A stretch of 64,000 bases of DNA from Polaribacter sp. Hel1_33_78. GTDB taxonomy: Bacteria; Bacteroidota; Bacteroidia; Flavobacteriales; Flavobacteriaceae. The notes under the pieces are model-generated. The model saw only the letters and a program-made list of their open reading frames with translations, did no database searches and was not told the DNA's origin. The DNA lies in NCBI RefSeq assembly GCF_900106075.1, contig NZ_LT629794.1, forward strand, positions 1,778,001 to 1,842,000, given 5' to 3'. Shown here piece by piece: positions 26,550-34,332 of the stretch. The stretch's first letter is position 1. Each line of letters starts with the position of its first letter. A program made the position numbers and the translations under genes.

Positions 26550-27767
26550 ATGAAATTTTTATTCGAAAAAGACACTTGGCAAGAAATTTACGGAAGCATT
26601 CGTAAAAATAAAACCAGAACAGCAATTACCATTTTTGGTGCCTTTTGGGGTATTTTACTTTTGGTTGGTTTATTAGGTGCAGCAAAAGGAATTGAAAATA
26701 GCTTTAATAGCATGTTTGGAGACTTTGCTACTAATAGTGTCTTTATTAGTGGCAGTAGAACTTCTATGCCTTTTAAAGGATTTCAAGAAGGTAGACAAAT
26801 AAAATTAACAACTAGAGATGTTGATTTAATTAGAAGTGAAATTAAAGGAATTCAGTTTGTAGTTCCAAGAAACGCAACTGGTGGTCAAGTTACTAATGGG
26901 TTTAAAACTGGTAATTTTACAGTTTTTGGTGATTTTCCCTTATTGGATAAAGTTCAGAAGAAAAAACTTACCGATGGTCGATTTTTAAATCAAAAAGATA
27001 TTAATGAAAACAGAAAAGTCTGTGTGATTTCTGATGGAATTTATAAAGAATTATTTGATAAAGATGAAGAGGCAGTTGGTACTTATTTAAAAGTCAGTAA
27101 TATTTCATATCAAGTTGTTGGCGTATATAAATCAGGACGATTTGAAGGTAAAAATAATTTACACATTCCATTTAGCACATTTAAATTGGTTTATAACCAA
27201 GGAGATAAATTTCAATGGATGGTGGTTACTGGTAAACAAGAATTTGATATTGTTCAAGTAGAAGCAGATGTAAAACTACTTTTAAAAAATATTCATAATA
27301 TACACCCTAAAGATAATAGAGCTTTTAGGGGATTTAATCTTGGTAAAGAAATATCAAAAGTTACAGGTTTTTTAACAGGAATGCAATTTTTAACATGGTT
27401 TGTAGGTATCGCTACTTTAATTGCTGGTGTTTTTGCAATTGGTAATATTCTACTAATTACTGTTAAGGAAAGAACAAAAGAAATAGGTATAAGAAGAGCC
27501 TTAGGAGCAACACCAGGTATAGTAAGACAACAGATTATTTTAGAATCTCTGTTCTTAACCTTATTAGCGGGTTCTTTAGGTATAATTGCAGGAGGCTTAA
27601 TATTGATGTTAATTGATTCTCAAGATTGGCTCACAAATCCAACAGTAAACATCCCTATAATATTAATTGCTTATAGTGTATTAGTCTTTTTAGGCACACT
27701 CATAGGTTTTATCCCTGCATATATGGCAACGATTGTGAAACCAATTGACGCACTAAGAGAAGAATAA
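26550..27767 (+). CDS. MacB-like ABC transporter permease 2
   Basis: A 405-residue paralogue of the preceding permease with the same four-helix plus periplasmic-domain layout: first helix about 22-48, MacB_PCD about 50-270, three C-terminal helices. It has the ERTKEIGIRRALGATP coupling motif. N-terminal KNKTRTAITIFGAFWGILLLVGLLGAAKG mirrors its partner. Two different permease genes in one operon imply a heterodimeric transporter rather than the fused MacB homodimer of E. coli. The start is 1 base after the previous stop. Confidence 0.92.
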   Translation: MKFLFEKDTWQEIYGSIRKNKTRTAITIFGAFWGILLLVGLLGAAKGIENSFNSMFGDFATNSVFISGSRTSMPFKGFQEGRQIKLTTRDVDLIRSEIKGIQFVVPRNATGGQVTNGFKTGNFTVFGDFPLLDKVQKKKLTDGRFLNQKDINENRKVCVISDGIYKELFDKDEEAVGTYLKVSNISYQVVGVYKSGRFEGKNNLHIPFSTFKLVYNQGDKFQWMVVTGKQEFDIVQVEADVKLLLKNIHNIHPKDNRAFRGFNLGKEISKVTGFLTGMQFLTWFVGIATLIAGVFAIGNILLITVKERTKEIGIRRALGATPGIVRQQIILESLFLTLLAGSLGIIAGGLILMLIDSQDWLTNPTVNIPIILIAYSVLVFLGTLIGFIPAYMATIVKPIDALREE

Positions 27768-27797
27768 CAACCCAATAATAATAAACAGTAAATAAAC

Positions 27798-28907
27798 ATG
27801 AAAAAAATATTAATTTTTGGAAGCATAGCAGTCGCATTAATACTTGTATTAATATGGTTTGGTAAAAAAAATAGCGCCTCTCCAATAACTTATGAAACTG
27901 AAAAAGCCTTTAAAACTACTATTATAAAAAAATCTGTGGCTACTGGTAAAGTAACTCCGCTAGAAGAAATTGAAATAAAACCTCAAATTACGGGAATTAT
28001 TGATAAAATATTATTGACAGAAGGTTCAAAAGTAAAAAAAGGAGATTTAATTGCAACTGTAAGAGTAGTGCCTAATGAGCAATCTTTAATTAGTGCTAAA
28101 GGTAGAGTTAACAATATTAAAATCCGTGTAAATAATGCTAAAATTCAGTATAATAGAAATAAGAACCTTTTTGACAAAGGGGTTATTTCCAGACAAGAAT
28201 TTGAACAGATTGAACTTAATTACAATCAATCTAAGCAAGATTTAAAAAATGCTGAGAATGATTACATGATTATTAAAAGAGGATCAGCAAGTTCTGGAAG
28301 TGCCGCCAATACAAGTATAATTGCACAAATGTCTGGTACTATTTTGGAAATACCAGTTAAAGAAGGAGATCAAGTAATACAATCTAACAATTTTAATGCG
28401 GGTACCACTATAGCTTCAATTGCTGATATGAATAAGATGATATTTGAAGGTAAAGTAGATGAATCTGAGGTTGGTAAATTAATAAATGGAACAGCTATTG
28501 AAATTTCTTTAGGAGCAATTGAGGGTAAAAAATTTCCAGCAAACTTAAATTTTATTGCTCCAAAAGGAACAGAAGAAGCTGGTGCTGTTCAATTTAAAAT
28601 TAAAGCAGATGTTGCTTTAGATGAAAATTATTTTATTAGAGCAGGTTACAGTGCAAATGCAGAAATAGTTTTAGAGAAAAAAGATAATGTAATGTCTATC
28701 AAAGAATCATTGCTTCAATTTGATAGAAAAACAGAAAAACCTTTTGTAGAGATTAAAAATGCAGAAGGCAAATTTGACAAGAAATTTATAGAATTAGGAA
28801 CTTCTGATGGCGTTAATGTTGAAATTATAAAAGGTTTAACCATGGAAGATGAAATAAAGGTATGGAACAAGAAAACTGAAAAAGATGATGAAGATCAATT
28901 TAATTAA
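27798..28907 (+). CDS. MacA-like periplasmic adaptor (membrane fusion protein)
   Basis: A 369-residue adaptor with a single N-terminal anchor (MKKILIFGSIAVALILVLIW). The lipoyl/biotinyl half-motifs flank a coiled-coil hairpin (about 90-160; AKGRVNNIKIRVNNAKIQYNRNKNLFDKG and RQEFEQIELNYNQSKQDLKNAENDY). A beta-barrel (about 210-290) and a membrane-proximal domain follow. It links the MacB-like permeases to a TolC channel. The coiled coil is short, as in MacA. Last gene of the operon; a terminator hairpin follows 24 bases after the stop. No tolC gene is in the operon. Confidence 0.9.
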   Translation: MKKILIFGSIAVALILVLIWFGKKNSASPITYETEKAFKTTIIKKSVATGKVTPLEEIEIKPQITGIIDKILLTEGSKVKKGDLIATVRVVPNEQSLISAKGRVNNIKIRVNNAKIQYNRNKNLFDKGVISRQEFEQIELNYNQSKQDLKNAENDYMIIKRGSASSGSAANTSIIAQMSGTILEIPVKEGDQVIQSNNFNAGTTIASIADMNKMIFEGKVDESEVGKLINGTAIEISLGAIEGKKFPANLNFIAPKGTEEAGAVQFKIKADVALDENYFIRAGYSANAEIVLEKKDNVMSIKESLLQFDRKTEKPFVEIKNAEGKFDKKFIELGTSDGVNVEIIKGLTMEDEIKVWNKKTEKDDEDQFN

Positions 28908-28930
28908 TAATTAAAGTAAGCTCAATATTG

Positions 28931-28959
28931 AAAGGCATTCCCAAAAGGAATGTCTTTTT
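28931..28959. terminator. terminator between the ABC efflux operon and DUF1853 gene
   Basis: An 11-bp stem with one G:U pair (28931-28941 and 28947-28957) with a CAAAA loop and T-run. It is placed between convergent genes; strongest for the plus strand. Confidence 0.75.
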
Positions 28960-28962
28960 ATT

Positions 28963-29772
28963 TTACCACCAAACCATAAAGAATTTTAAAATTTCTCCAT
29001 TTTGTTTTTTTAACCAACAAAGTGGAGAAAATTTTCTATTTATATATTCTATTAATTCAATATCAAATTCATCGAATTTTAACCATGAAACATTTTTGTG
29101 AGGTATAATTATCCAATCTTTTTTAATAGGAATATAAAACTTACAATCTGTAAATTGATGCAATTCTTTTAAATTGCAATAAAAACCAGCAATACAATTA
29201 TTATTTAAAGTTGAAAGTTTATTTTGATGTTGAAAAGGAACAAACAATTGTGCCTTAAAATATACTTGTTGCTCTATTTCTGAAGCCTCTAAATTGATAC
29301 TGTTTAAATACGTTTTGCATTCATCAGAATAGAGTAGAGGTAGTTGTTTTTTTGATAGCTTCTCTAGTTTTTCTTTTAAAGAGTCTTTTCTATTAGGTCC
29401 AATAAAATGCTCAATTTCGGTTGTTCCCACACTTTCATCAAACAAATAAAATTTGTAAATAATTTCTAAATGAATAACTGTATTCTCTTTTTTAATAATG
29501 CAATCTAATTCCCCTAAAGTAATTTTATTTTGTTGAATTTGAATATTTTCACAAATAATAGAAATAGACTCTTCTTGCTTTAATTGAAAAGAAACGAGGC
29601 GCTCTATATATTTTCCAAGTCGTAATTTTTCATTTATTTCGGCATCGATTTTCGTGGATTTTGATTCAATATCAAATTGATTTAACGCATAGATAATAGC
29701 GCCATTCCACAAACAATTCGTTTGCAAAAATCCTTCATATCTTTTCTGAATATCTTTTCTTTTTTGATACAT
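28963..29772 (-). CDS. DUF1853 family protein
   Basis: A 269-residue cytosolic protein I match to DUF1853 by its layout: N-terminal RYEGFLQTNCLWNG, GKYIERLVSFQL, then a core with ITLGELDCIIKKENTVIHLEIIYKFYLF that looks like a PD-(D/E)xK nuclease-like strand-strand unit (Glu-Leu-Asp and His-Leu-Glu at about 112-115 and 124-126). A nuclease-related fold is inference from this pattern; no activity is established. It ends near WLKKQNGEILKFFMVWW. Single gene, convergent with the ABC operon and divergent from the DUF2461 gene. Confidence 0.75.
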   Translation of the reverse strand: MYQKRKDIQKRYEGFLQTNCLWNGAIIYALNQFDIESKSTKIDAEINEKLRLGKYIERLVSFQLKQEESISIICENIQIQQNKITLGELDCIIKKENTVIHLEIIYKFYLFDESVGTTEIEHFIGPNRKDSLKEKLEKLSKKQLPLLYSDECKTYLNSINLEASEIEQQVYFKAQLFVPFQHQNKLSTLNNNCIAGFYCNLKELHQFTDCKFYIPIKKDWIIIPHKNVSWLKFDEFDIELIEYINRKFSPLCWLKKQNGEILKFFMVWW

Positions 29773-29828
29773 CTTAAAATCGAAGTTACAAATCTATTTT
29801 GTAAATTGAACTTTTAAAATTTATTAAA

Positions 29829-30503
29829 ATGCAAATAGAAAAATCTACTTTCAAGTACCTTCAAGATTTACAAAAAAACAATAATAGAGATTGGTTTGCA
29901 GATCATAAAGAAACTTATTTAAGAGGGCAGCAAAATGCGAAAGATGTATTTGCAGAAATTCATGCAAACTTGCAAAAGCATGATGAAATTGAAAAATCTA
30001 AAATGATGCGTATTTATAGAGATGTGCGTTTCTCTAAAGATAAAACACCCTATAAAGCTCATTTTGCAAATTCATTTTCGAGATTAGGCAAAGAATTAAG
30101 GGGAGGCTATTTTTTAAGAATTAGACCAGGAGAATCTTTTTTGGCTGGTGGGTTTTGGGAACCTAGTAAGGAAGATTTATTCAGAATTAGAAAAGAAATA
30201 GAGCTAGATGCGTCAGAAATAAAAGATATTTTAAAAGATGAAAATTATAAAACACATTTTGGAGGAAAGTTCGAAAGTTTTTCTGAATTAAAAACAGCTC
30301 CAAGAGGTTTTGATAAGGGTCATCCTAATATAAATTTATTACGTAAAAAGGGATTTATTGCCTCTAAAAAATTTTCCGATGCTGAAGTATTATCTCCTGA
30401 TTTCATAGATAGCGTTGACGAAAGCTTTAGAGCTTTACGTCCTTTCTTTAATCTATTTAGTGACATATTAAGTACCAATTTAAACGGGGAATCTTTAATT
30501 TAG
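29829..30503 (+). CDS. DUF2461 family protein
   Basis: A 224-residue cytosolic protein with the DUF2461 signature: STFKYLQDLQKNNNRDWFADHKETYL at the start, MMRIYRDVRFSKDKTPYKAHFANSF in the middle and GGYFLRIRPGESFLAGGFWEPSKEDLFRIRKEI after it. Length is normal. Function is unknown. It is a single-gene unit, and the 168 bases downstream hold only a weak 6-bp hairpin (GGACTG 30646-30651, CAGTCC 30665-30670) that may end the convergent MATE gene. Confidence 0.85.
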   Translation: MQIEKSTFKYLQDLQKNNNRDWFADHKETYLRGQQNAKDVFAEIHANLQKHDEIEKSKMMRIYRDVRFSKDKTPYKAHFANSFSRLGKELRGGYFLRIRPGESFLAGGFWEPSKEDLFRIRKEIELDASEIKDILKDENYKTHFGGKFESFSELKTAPRGFDKGHPNINLLRKKGFIASKKFSDAEVLSPDFIDSVDESFRALRPFFNLFSDILSTNLNGESLI

Positions 30504-30671
30504 AAGGTAATATTATGCTGAAAACGTATAGGCAAGAATCTTATATTCTGTTCTTTAAAACTTATTAAGATAAAAGAACTCATCATAAAATTATTATTAA
30601 ATCAATCGTAATCTCTTAGAACAGTTCTAACATCAATCTTTAGGTGGACTGCATAAACTATCAACAGTCCT

Positions 30672-32009
30672 CTACTTTAAATTCTGATCAATTTCACGTT
30701 TTAATACCAAAACAGTAATAATAGTCGACAAAACATCCGCAATAGGAAAAGACCACCAAACCCCTTCTACACCGTAATATTTTGGCAAAAAATAGGCTAG
30801 AGGAATTAAGAAAATTCCTTGTTTTAAAAGTGTTAAAAATAATGCCGGTAACGCTTTTCCTGCCGCCTGAAAATAGGCCGAACCAATGAGTTGCATCGTA
30901 ACTATTGGCGTTGCCAAAAACACAATAAACATTGCATTTGGTGTTTTATTTAACAAAGTTGTATCATTTGTAAAAACCCAAATAACCTCTTCTTTAAAAA
31001 GTAAAATCCCTATAAAAATAATAGACCCTAAAATAGAACCAAACCAAATAGATTTTTTAATGGTCTCTTGAACTCTGTTATTTTTTCTAGCTCCTATATT
31101 AAAACCAGCAACAGGTAAAAAACCTTGACAAACTCCTAAAACGGGCGATAAAGCAAACATCATAACCCTATTAATAATACCAAAAACAGCAATGGATATT
31201 TCACCTCCATATTTAAAAAGCGAAAAATTTAAAACAATCATTAAAATACTTATTGTGCCTTGTCTAACGATTGACACCCCTCCTAATTGAAAAATCTCAA
31301 GAACAATTTTAAAATCTAATTTAAAATTTTTAGGAATAATTCTCAGCTCACTTTTTGAAGATAAAAAGAAATATAAAATATATAATCCACAACTTGCATA
31401 TGCAAAAGAAGTTGCTAAACCAGCTCCCCACATTCCCCAACCAAAAACTTTGATAAATAGAATGTCGAGCAAAACATTTAAAACAGCAGGAACCATCATG
31501 GCATACATGGCAAATTTTGGTTTTCCTTCAGCTCTAATAGTTGGATTTCCCATCATTGCAAAAGCCAAAAACGGAACTCCATAAATAATGACACCAAAAT
31601 ATTCTGAAGCAATGGGTAAAATCTCTCCTTTAGCGCCAAATAGATTAAGAATTGGCAAGCTGTAAATTTTTCCAACAGTTACAAAAAGGATTGCCAAAAT
31701 GACTGTTAAAGAAATCTGATTCCCGAAAGTTAGAAAAGCTTTTTCAGAATTTTTAGCTCCTAAAGCTCTTGATATAATTGAACTTCCTCCAATTCCAATT
31801 CCCATTCCAATAGAAGAAATTAAAAAAGCAATTGGTAATACAACAGTAATGGCTGCAATAGCCAAAACACCAATCCATTGACCTACAAAAATAGTATCAA
31901 CAATCATATTTAAAGACATTACAAGAATTCCAATAGTAGCAGGAACCGCTTGTTTAATAAGTAATCTAGTAATCTTTTCGGTACCTAAATCGTTTGCTAA
32001 ATTTGTCAT
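30672..32009 (-). CDS. MATE family efflux transporter
   Basis: A 445-residue inner-membrane protein with about twelve hydrophobic segments in two MATE repeats. Each starts with a similar block (N-terminal PATIGILVMSLNMIVDTIFVGQWIG, C-terminal SIVRQGTISILMIVLNFSLFKYGG). The motif GVCQGFLPVAGFNIGARKNNRVQETIKKS is typical of the second repeat. It would export cationic drugs or metabolites in exchange for Na+ or H+. Substrate unknown. The start at 32009 (MTNLANDLGTEKITRLL) is divergent from the thioesterase gene, with 104 bases between. Confidence 0.92.
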   Translation of the reverse strand: MTNLANDLGTEKITRLLIKQAVPATIGILVMSLNMIVDTIFVGQWIGVLAIAAITVVLPIAFLISSIGMGIGIGGSSIISRALGAKNSEKAFLTFGNQISLTVILAILFVTVGKIYSLPILNLFGAKGEILPIASEYFGVIIYGVPFLAFAMMGNPTIRAEGKPKFAMYAMMVPAVLNVLLDILFIKVFGWGMWGAGLATSFAYASCGLYILYFFLSSKSELRIIPKNFKLDFKIVLEIFQLGGVSIVRQGTISILMIVLNFSLFKYGGEISIAVFGIINRVMMFALSPVLGVCQGFLPVAGFNIGARKNNRVQETIKKSIWFGSILGSIIFIGILLFKEEVIWVFTNDTTLLNKTPNAMFIVFLATPIVTMQLIGSAYFQAAGKALPALFLTLLKQGIFLIPLAYFLPKYYGVEGVWWSFPIADVLSTIITVLVLKREIDQNLK

Positions 32010-32090
32010 AAGATCTTGTAAAGATGATCATAAATATGAAGTTCATTGTAAAACTATCATCAATAATTCTTATAGATATATTATAATTTA

Positions 32091-32098
32091 TAAGTTTG
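32091..32098 (+). promoter_or_regulatory. candidate -7 element for the thioesterase gene
   Basis: TAAGTTTG matches TAnnTTTG and lies 16 bases before ATG 32114. It also argues against the upstream in-frame ATG at 32096, which lies inside the element. No clear -33. Confidence 0.4.
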
Positions 32099-32113
32099 TC
32101 CAAATTCATTAAA

Positions 32114-32509
32114 ATGGAAAACGTTTTTATATTAACAATTACAGTTTCTGCTGAAGATATTGACAATTTACAACATGTAAATAACTTAGTCTATTTAAAG
32201 TGGATGGATAAAATTGCAACTACTCATTGGACTCATTTAACAAAAAATAATCCTTTACCTCAGTACGTTTGGGTGGTAATGAGGCATGAGATAGATTATT
32301 TAAAACAAGCTAGTTTAGGAGATGAAATTATTGTAAAAACATGGGTAGGAGAGACCAAAGGTATCACCTCTATTCGTTTTATGGAGTTTTATAAAAAGGA
32401 TGTGCTATTGGTAAAAGCTAAAACTATTTGGGCAATGTTAGATTCCAAAACTTTAAAGCCCGCAAGAATTAGAGAAAATGTTTTAAAAGTATTACAAGCT
32501 CCTAAATAA
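32114..32509 (+). CDS. 4HBT-type acyl-CoA thioesterase
   Basis: A 131-residue hot-dog fold protein. I start it at ATG 32114 (MENVFILTITV) rather than the in-frame ATG at 32096, which falls within a promoter-like element and adds only MSKFIK. The family motif is DIDNLQHVNNLVYLKWMD; the usual catalytic Asp region (D...HVNN..Y) is visible near residues 15-30. Also present is RHEIDYLKQASLGDEIIVKTWVG. It should hydrolyse an acyl-CoA thioester in the cytosol, chain length unknown. The DEAD-box gene follows after 28 bases but has its own -7 element. Confidence 0.87.
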   Translation: MENVFILTITVSAEDIDNLQHVNNLVYLKWMDKIATTHWTHLTKNNPLPQYVWVVMRHEIDYLKQASLGDEIIVKTWVGETKGITSIRFMEFYKKDVLLVKAKTIWAMLDSKTLKPARIRENVLKVLQAPK

Positions 32510-32512
32510 AAG

Positions 32513-32520
32513 TATATTTG
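32513..32520 (+). promoter_or_regulatory. candidate -7 element for the DEAD-box gene
   Basis: TATATTTG, followed by C, is an exact TAnnTTTG match 17 bases before ATG 32538 and just after the thioesterase stop. -33 not clear. Confidence 0.45.
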
Positions 32521-32537
32521 CACAAAATTTAGATAAA

Positions 32538-33659
32538 ATGTCAACTTTTTCTTCCTTAGGAATTCATAAAAATTATATTAAAGCAATTAAAGAATTGGGA
32601 ATTTCTACACCCTCAGAAATTCAAGAGAAAACGATTCCTATTTTATTGAATTCTTCAACAGATTTTATTGGTTTAGCGCAAACTGGAACTGGAAAAACTG
32701 CTGCTTTTGGCTTGCCAGTTTTACATCATATTGATGCTAGTTCAAACGATATACAAGCGTTAATTTTATCACCTACAAGAGAGTTAGTTCAGCAAATTAA
32801 AAAGCAATTATTTAAATTCACGAAATTTAGTGAAGATAAAATTTTCATAGAAGCTGTTTTTGGAGGAGAAAAAATCGATCGTCAAATGAATAATCTTAAA
32901 AGAACCACGCATATCGTTGTGGCAACTCCGGGAAGGTTAATTGATTTAATTGAACGCGGAAGTGTCGATATTAGTCACGTAAAAACGGTGATTTTAGATG
33001 AAGCCGATGAAATGTTAAGCATGGGTTTTAAACAAGATTTGAATAGAATCCTAAAATTTACGACTAAAACTGATAGAAAAACTTGGTTGTTCTCAGCGAC
33101 AATGCCAGAAGAAATTAAAAGGATTGTAAAGACGTATATGGATTCTAATGCTCCAAGAATAGAAATAAATAGAAGTTCTTTGGTCAACGCGAATATTCGA
33201 CATCATTTTGCTAAAACAACCTTAAAAGAAAAGACAAATGATATTGTTTCATTTTTAGAGAAGAGACAAGCTCAAAGAGGAATTATTTTCTGTAGAACAA
33301 AAGCCGGTGCACAGAACTTAGCCAATTACTTAATTGAAGAAGGGTTTTCTGCTGCCGCTTTAGAAGGAGATATGCAACAAAAAGAACGCGATAAAGTGAT
33401 GAGGGCTTTTAAAAAAGAGAATTTACAGTATTTAGTTTCAACAGATGTTTCTGCTCGTGGAATTGACGTCAGTGGTTTAGAATTTGTAATTCATCATCAA
33501 TTACCAGAACAATTAGAATACTATACACATAGAAGCGGAAGAACCGCTAGAGCAGGAAAAACAGGAGTTTCAATTGCTTTTATCTTACCTTCAGAATTGG
33601 ATAAAATTCATGAAATTCAAAAAGAATTAAATATTAAATTCACAGAAGTTACGGTGTAA
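32538..33659 (+). CDS. compact DEAD-box RNA helicase
   Basis: A 373-residue helicase core with almost no extensions. It has the Q motif (F4 ... IQ), Walker A AQTGTGKT (47-54), PTRELVQQI, TPGRLID, DEAD (154-157), SAT (in LFSATMPEEI), and the C-terminal RecA domain with IIFCRTKAGAQNL, VSTDVSARGIDV and HRSGRTARAGKTG. It lacks the basic or RNA-binding C-terminal tail of DeaD, CsdA or RhlE, so substrate choice is not encoded in a visible extra domain. It remodels RNA, perhaps in ribosome assembly or cold adaptation (family inference). The TRIC gene begins directly at its stop codon. Confidence 0.95.
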   Translation: MSTFSSLGIHKNYIKAIKELGISTPSEIQEKTIPILLNSSTDFIGLAQTGTGKTAAFGLPVLHHIDASSNDIQALILSPTRELVQQIKKQLFKFTKFSEDKIFIEAVFGGEKIDRQMNNLKRTTHIVVATPGRLIDLIERGSVDISHVKTVILDEADEMLSMGFKQDLNRILKFTTKTDRKTWLFSATMPEEIKRIVKTYMDSNAPRIEINRSSLVNANIRHHFAKTTLKEKTNDIVSFLEKRQAQRGIIFCRTKAGAQNLANYLIEEGFSAAALEGDMQQKERDKVMRAFKKENLQYLVSTDVSARGIDVSGLEFVIHHQLPEQLEYYTHRSGRTARAGKTGVSIAFILPSELDKIHEIQKELNIKFTEVTV

Positions 33660-34280
33660 ATGGAACTGATTTATGTTTTAGACATTTTAGGAACTTTTGC
33701 TTTTGCGATTAGCGGAGCACAGGTTGCTAAAAAGAAACAATTTGATATTTTTGGAGTAATAATTATCGCTTTTGTTACTGCTGTTGGGGGAGGAATGATT
33801 CGTGATGTTTTAATTAATGCACATCCTATTAATTGGATAGGTGATTTAAATTATGTTTGGACAATCTTAATAGCTGTCCTTACAATGTATTTATTCAGAA
33901 GCAAAGTCGCCCATTTAAGTAAAACCTTATTTTTATTTGACACTATAGGTATTAGTGTATTTACTTTGCTTGGCTTACAGAAAGGATTGGACTATAATTT
34001 ACATCCTTTTTTAGCCTTAATTATGGGAATGGTTTCGGCTGTTTTTGGTGGAGTAATTCGTGACGTTCTGACTAGAAAAGTTCCCTTGATTTTTAAGAAA
34101 GAGATTTATGCTTCAGCCTGTTTAATAGGTGGTGTCGTCTATTTATCTTTAGGATTCCTTGATGTATCCGAAAATATTCAATTTGTTTTATCAGGATTAG
34201 TGATTTTTGTAATCAGGCTAGTCGCTGTAAAATACAAATTAGAATTACCAAAAATTAATAACGACATTTTTGGGAAATAA
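33660..34280 (+). CDS. TRIC-type (UPF0126) trimeric intracellular cation channel protein
   Basis: A 206-residue membrane protein with about seven hydrophobic segments in two inverted-repeat halves. Each half carries the glycine/Arg-Asp motif: AVGGGMIRDVLIN in the first and VFGGVIRDVLTRKVPLIF in the second. Prokaryotic TRIC proteins are homotrimeric cation channels, and earlier names include UPF0126 or YadS-like. The ATG directly follows the helicase TAA with no gap, so it is co-transcribed and probably coupled, although no functional link is obvious. It is convergent with the Tricorn-like gene. Confidence 0.88.
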   Translation: MELIYVLDILGTFAFAISGAQVAKKKQFDIFGVIIIAFVTAVGGGMIRDVLINAHPINWIGDLNYVWTILIAVLTMYLFRSKVAHLSKTLFLFDTIGISVFTLLGLQKGLDYNLHPFLALIMGMVSAVFGGVIRDVLTRKVPLIFKKEIYASACLIGGVVYLSLGFLDVSENIQFVLSGLVIFVIRLVAVKYKLELPKINNDIFGK

Positions 34281-34307
34281 AAAAGCGAAAATTATCTCTT
34301 CACTTTT
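34279..34307. terminator. weak terminator between TRIC and Tricorn-like genes
   Basis: AAAAAGCGAA (34280-34289) can pair with TTCACTTTTT (34299-34308) with one C-A mismatch; A and T runs flank it on both sides. Placed between convergent stops, so a bidirectional role fits, but the stem is imperfect. Confidence 0.5.
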
Positions 34308-34332
34308 TTACTTCACAGAAAAGTTATAACGA

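Noticed and set aside
30646..30670. A terminator for the MATE gene (GGACTG/CAGTCC)
   Set aside because: Only 6 bp with a 13-base loop and no T-tract, so I mention it under the neighbouring gene only.
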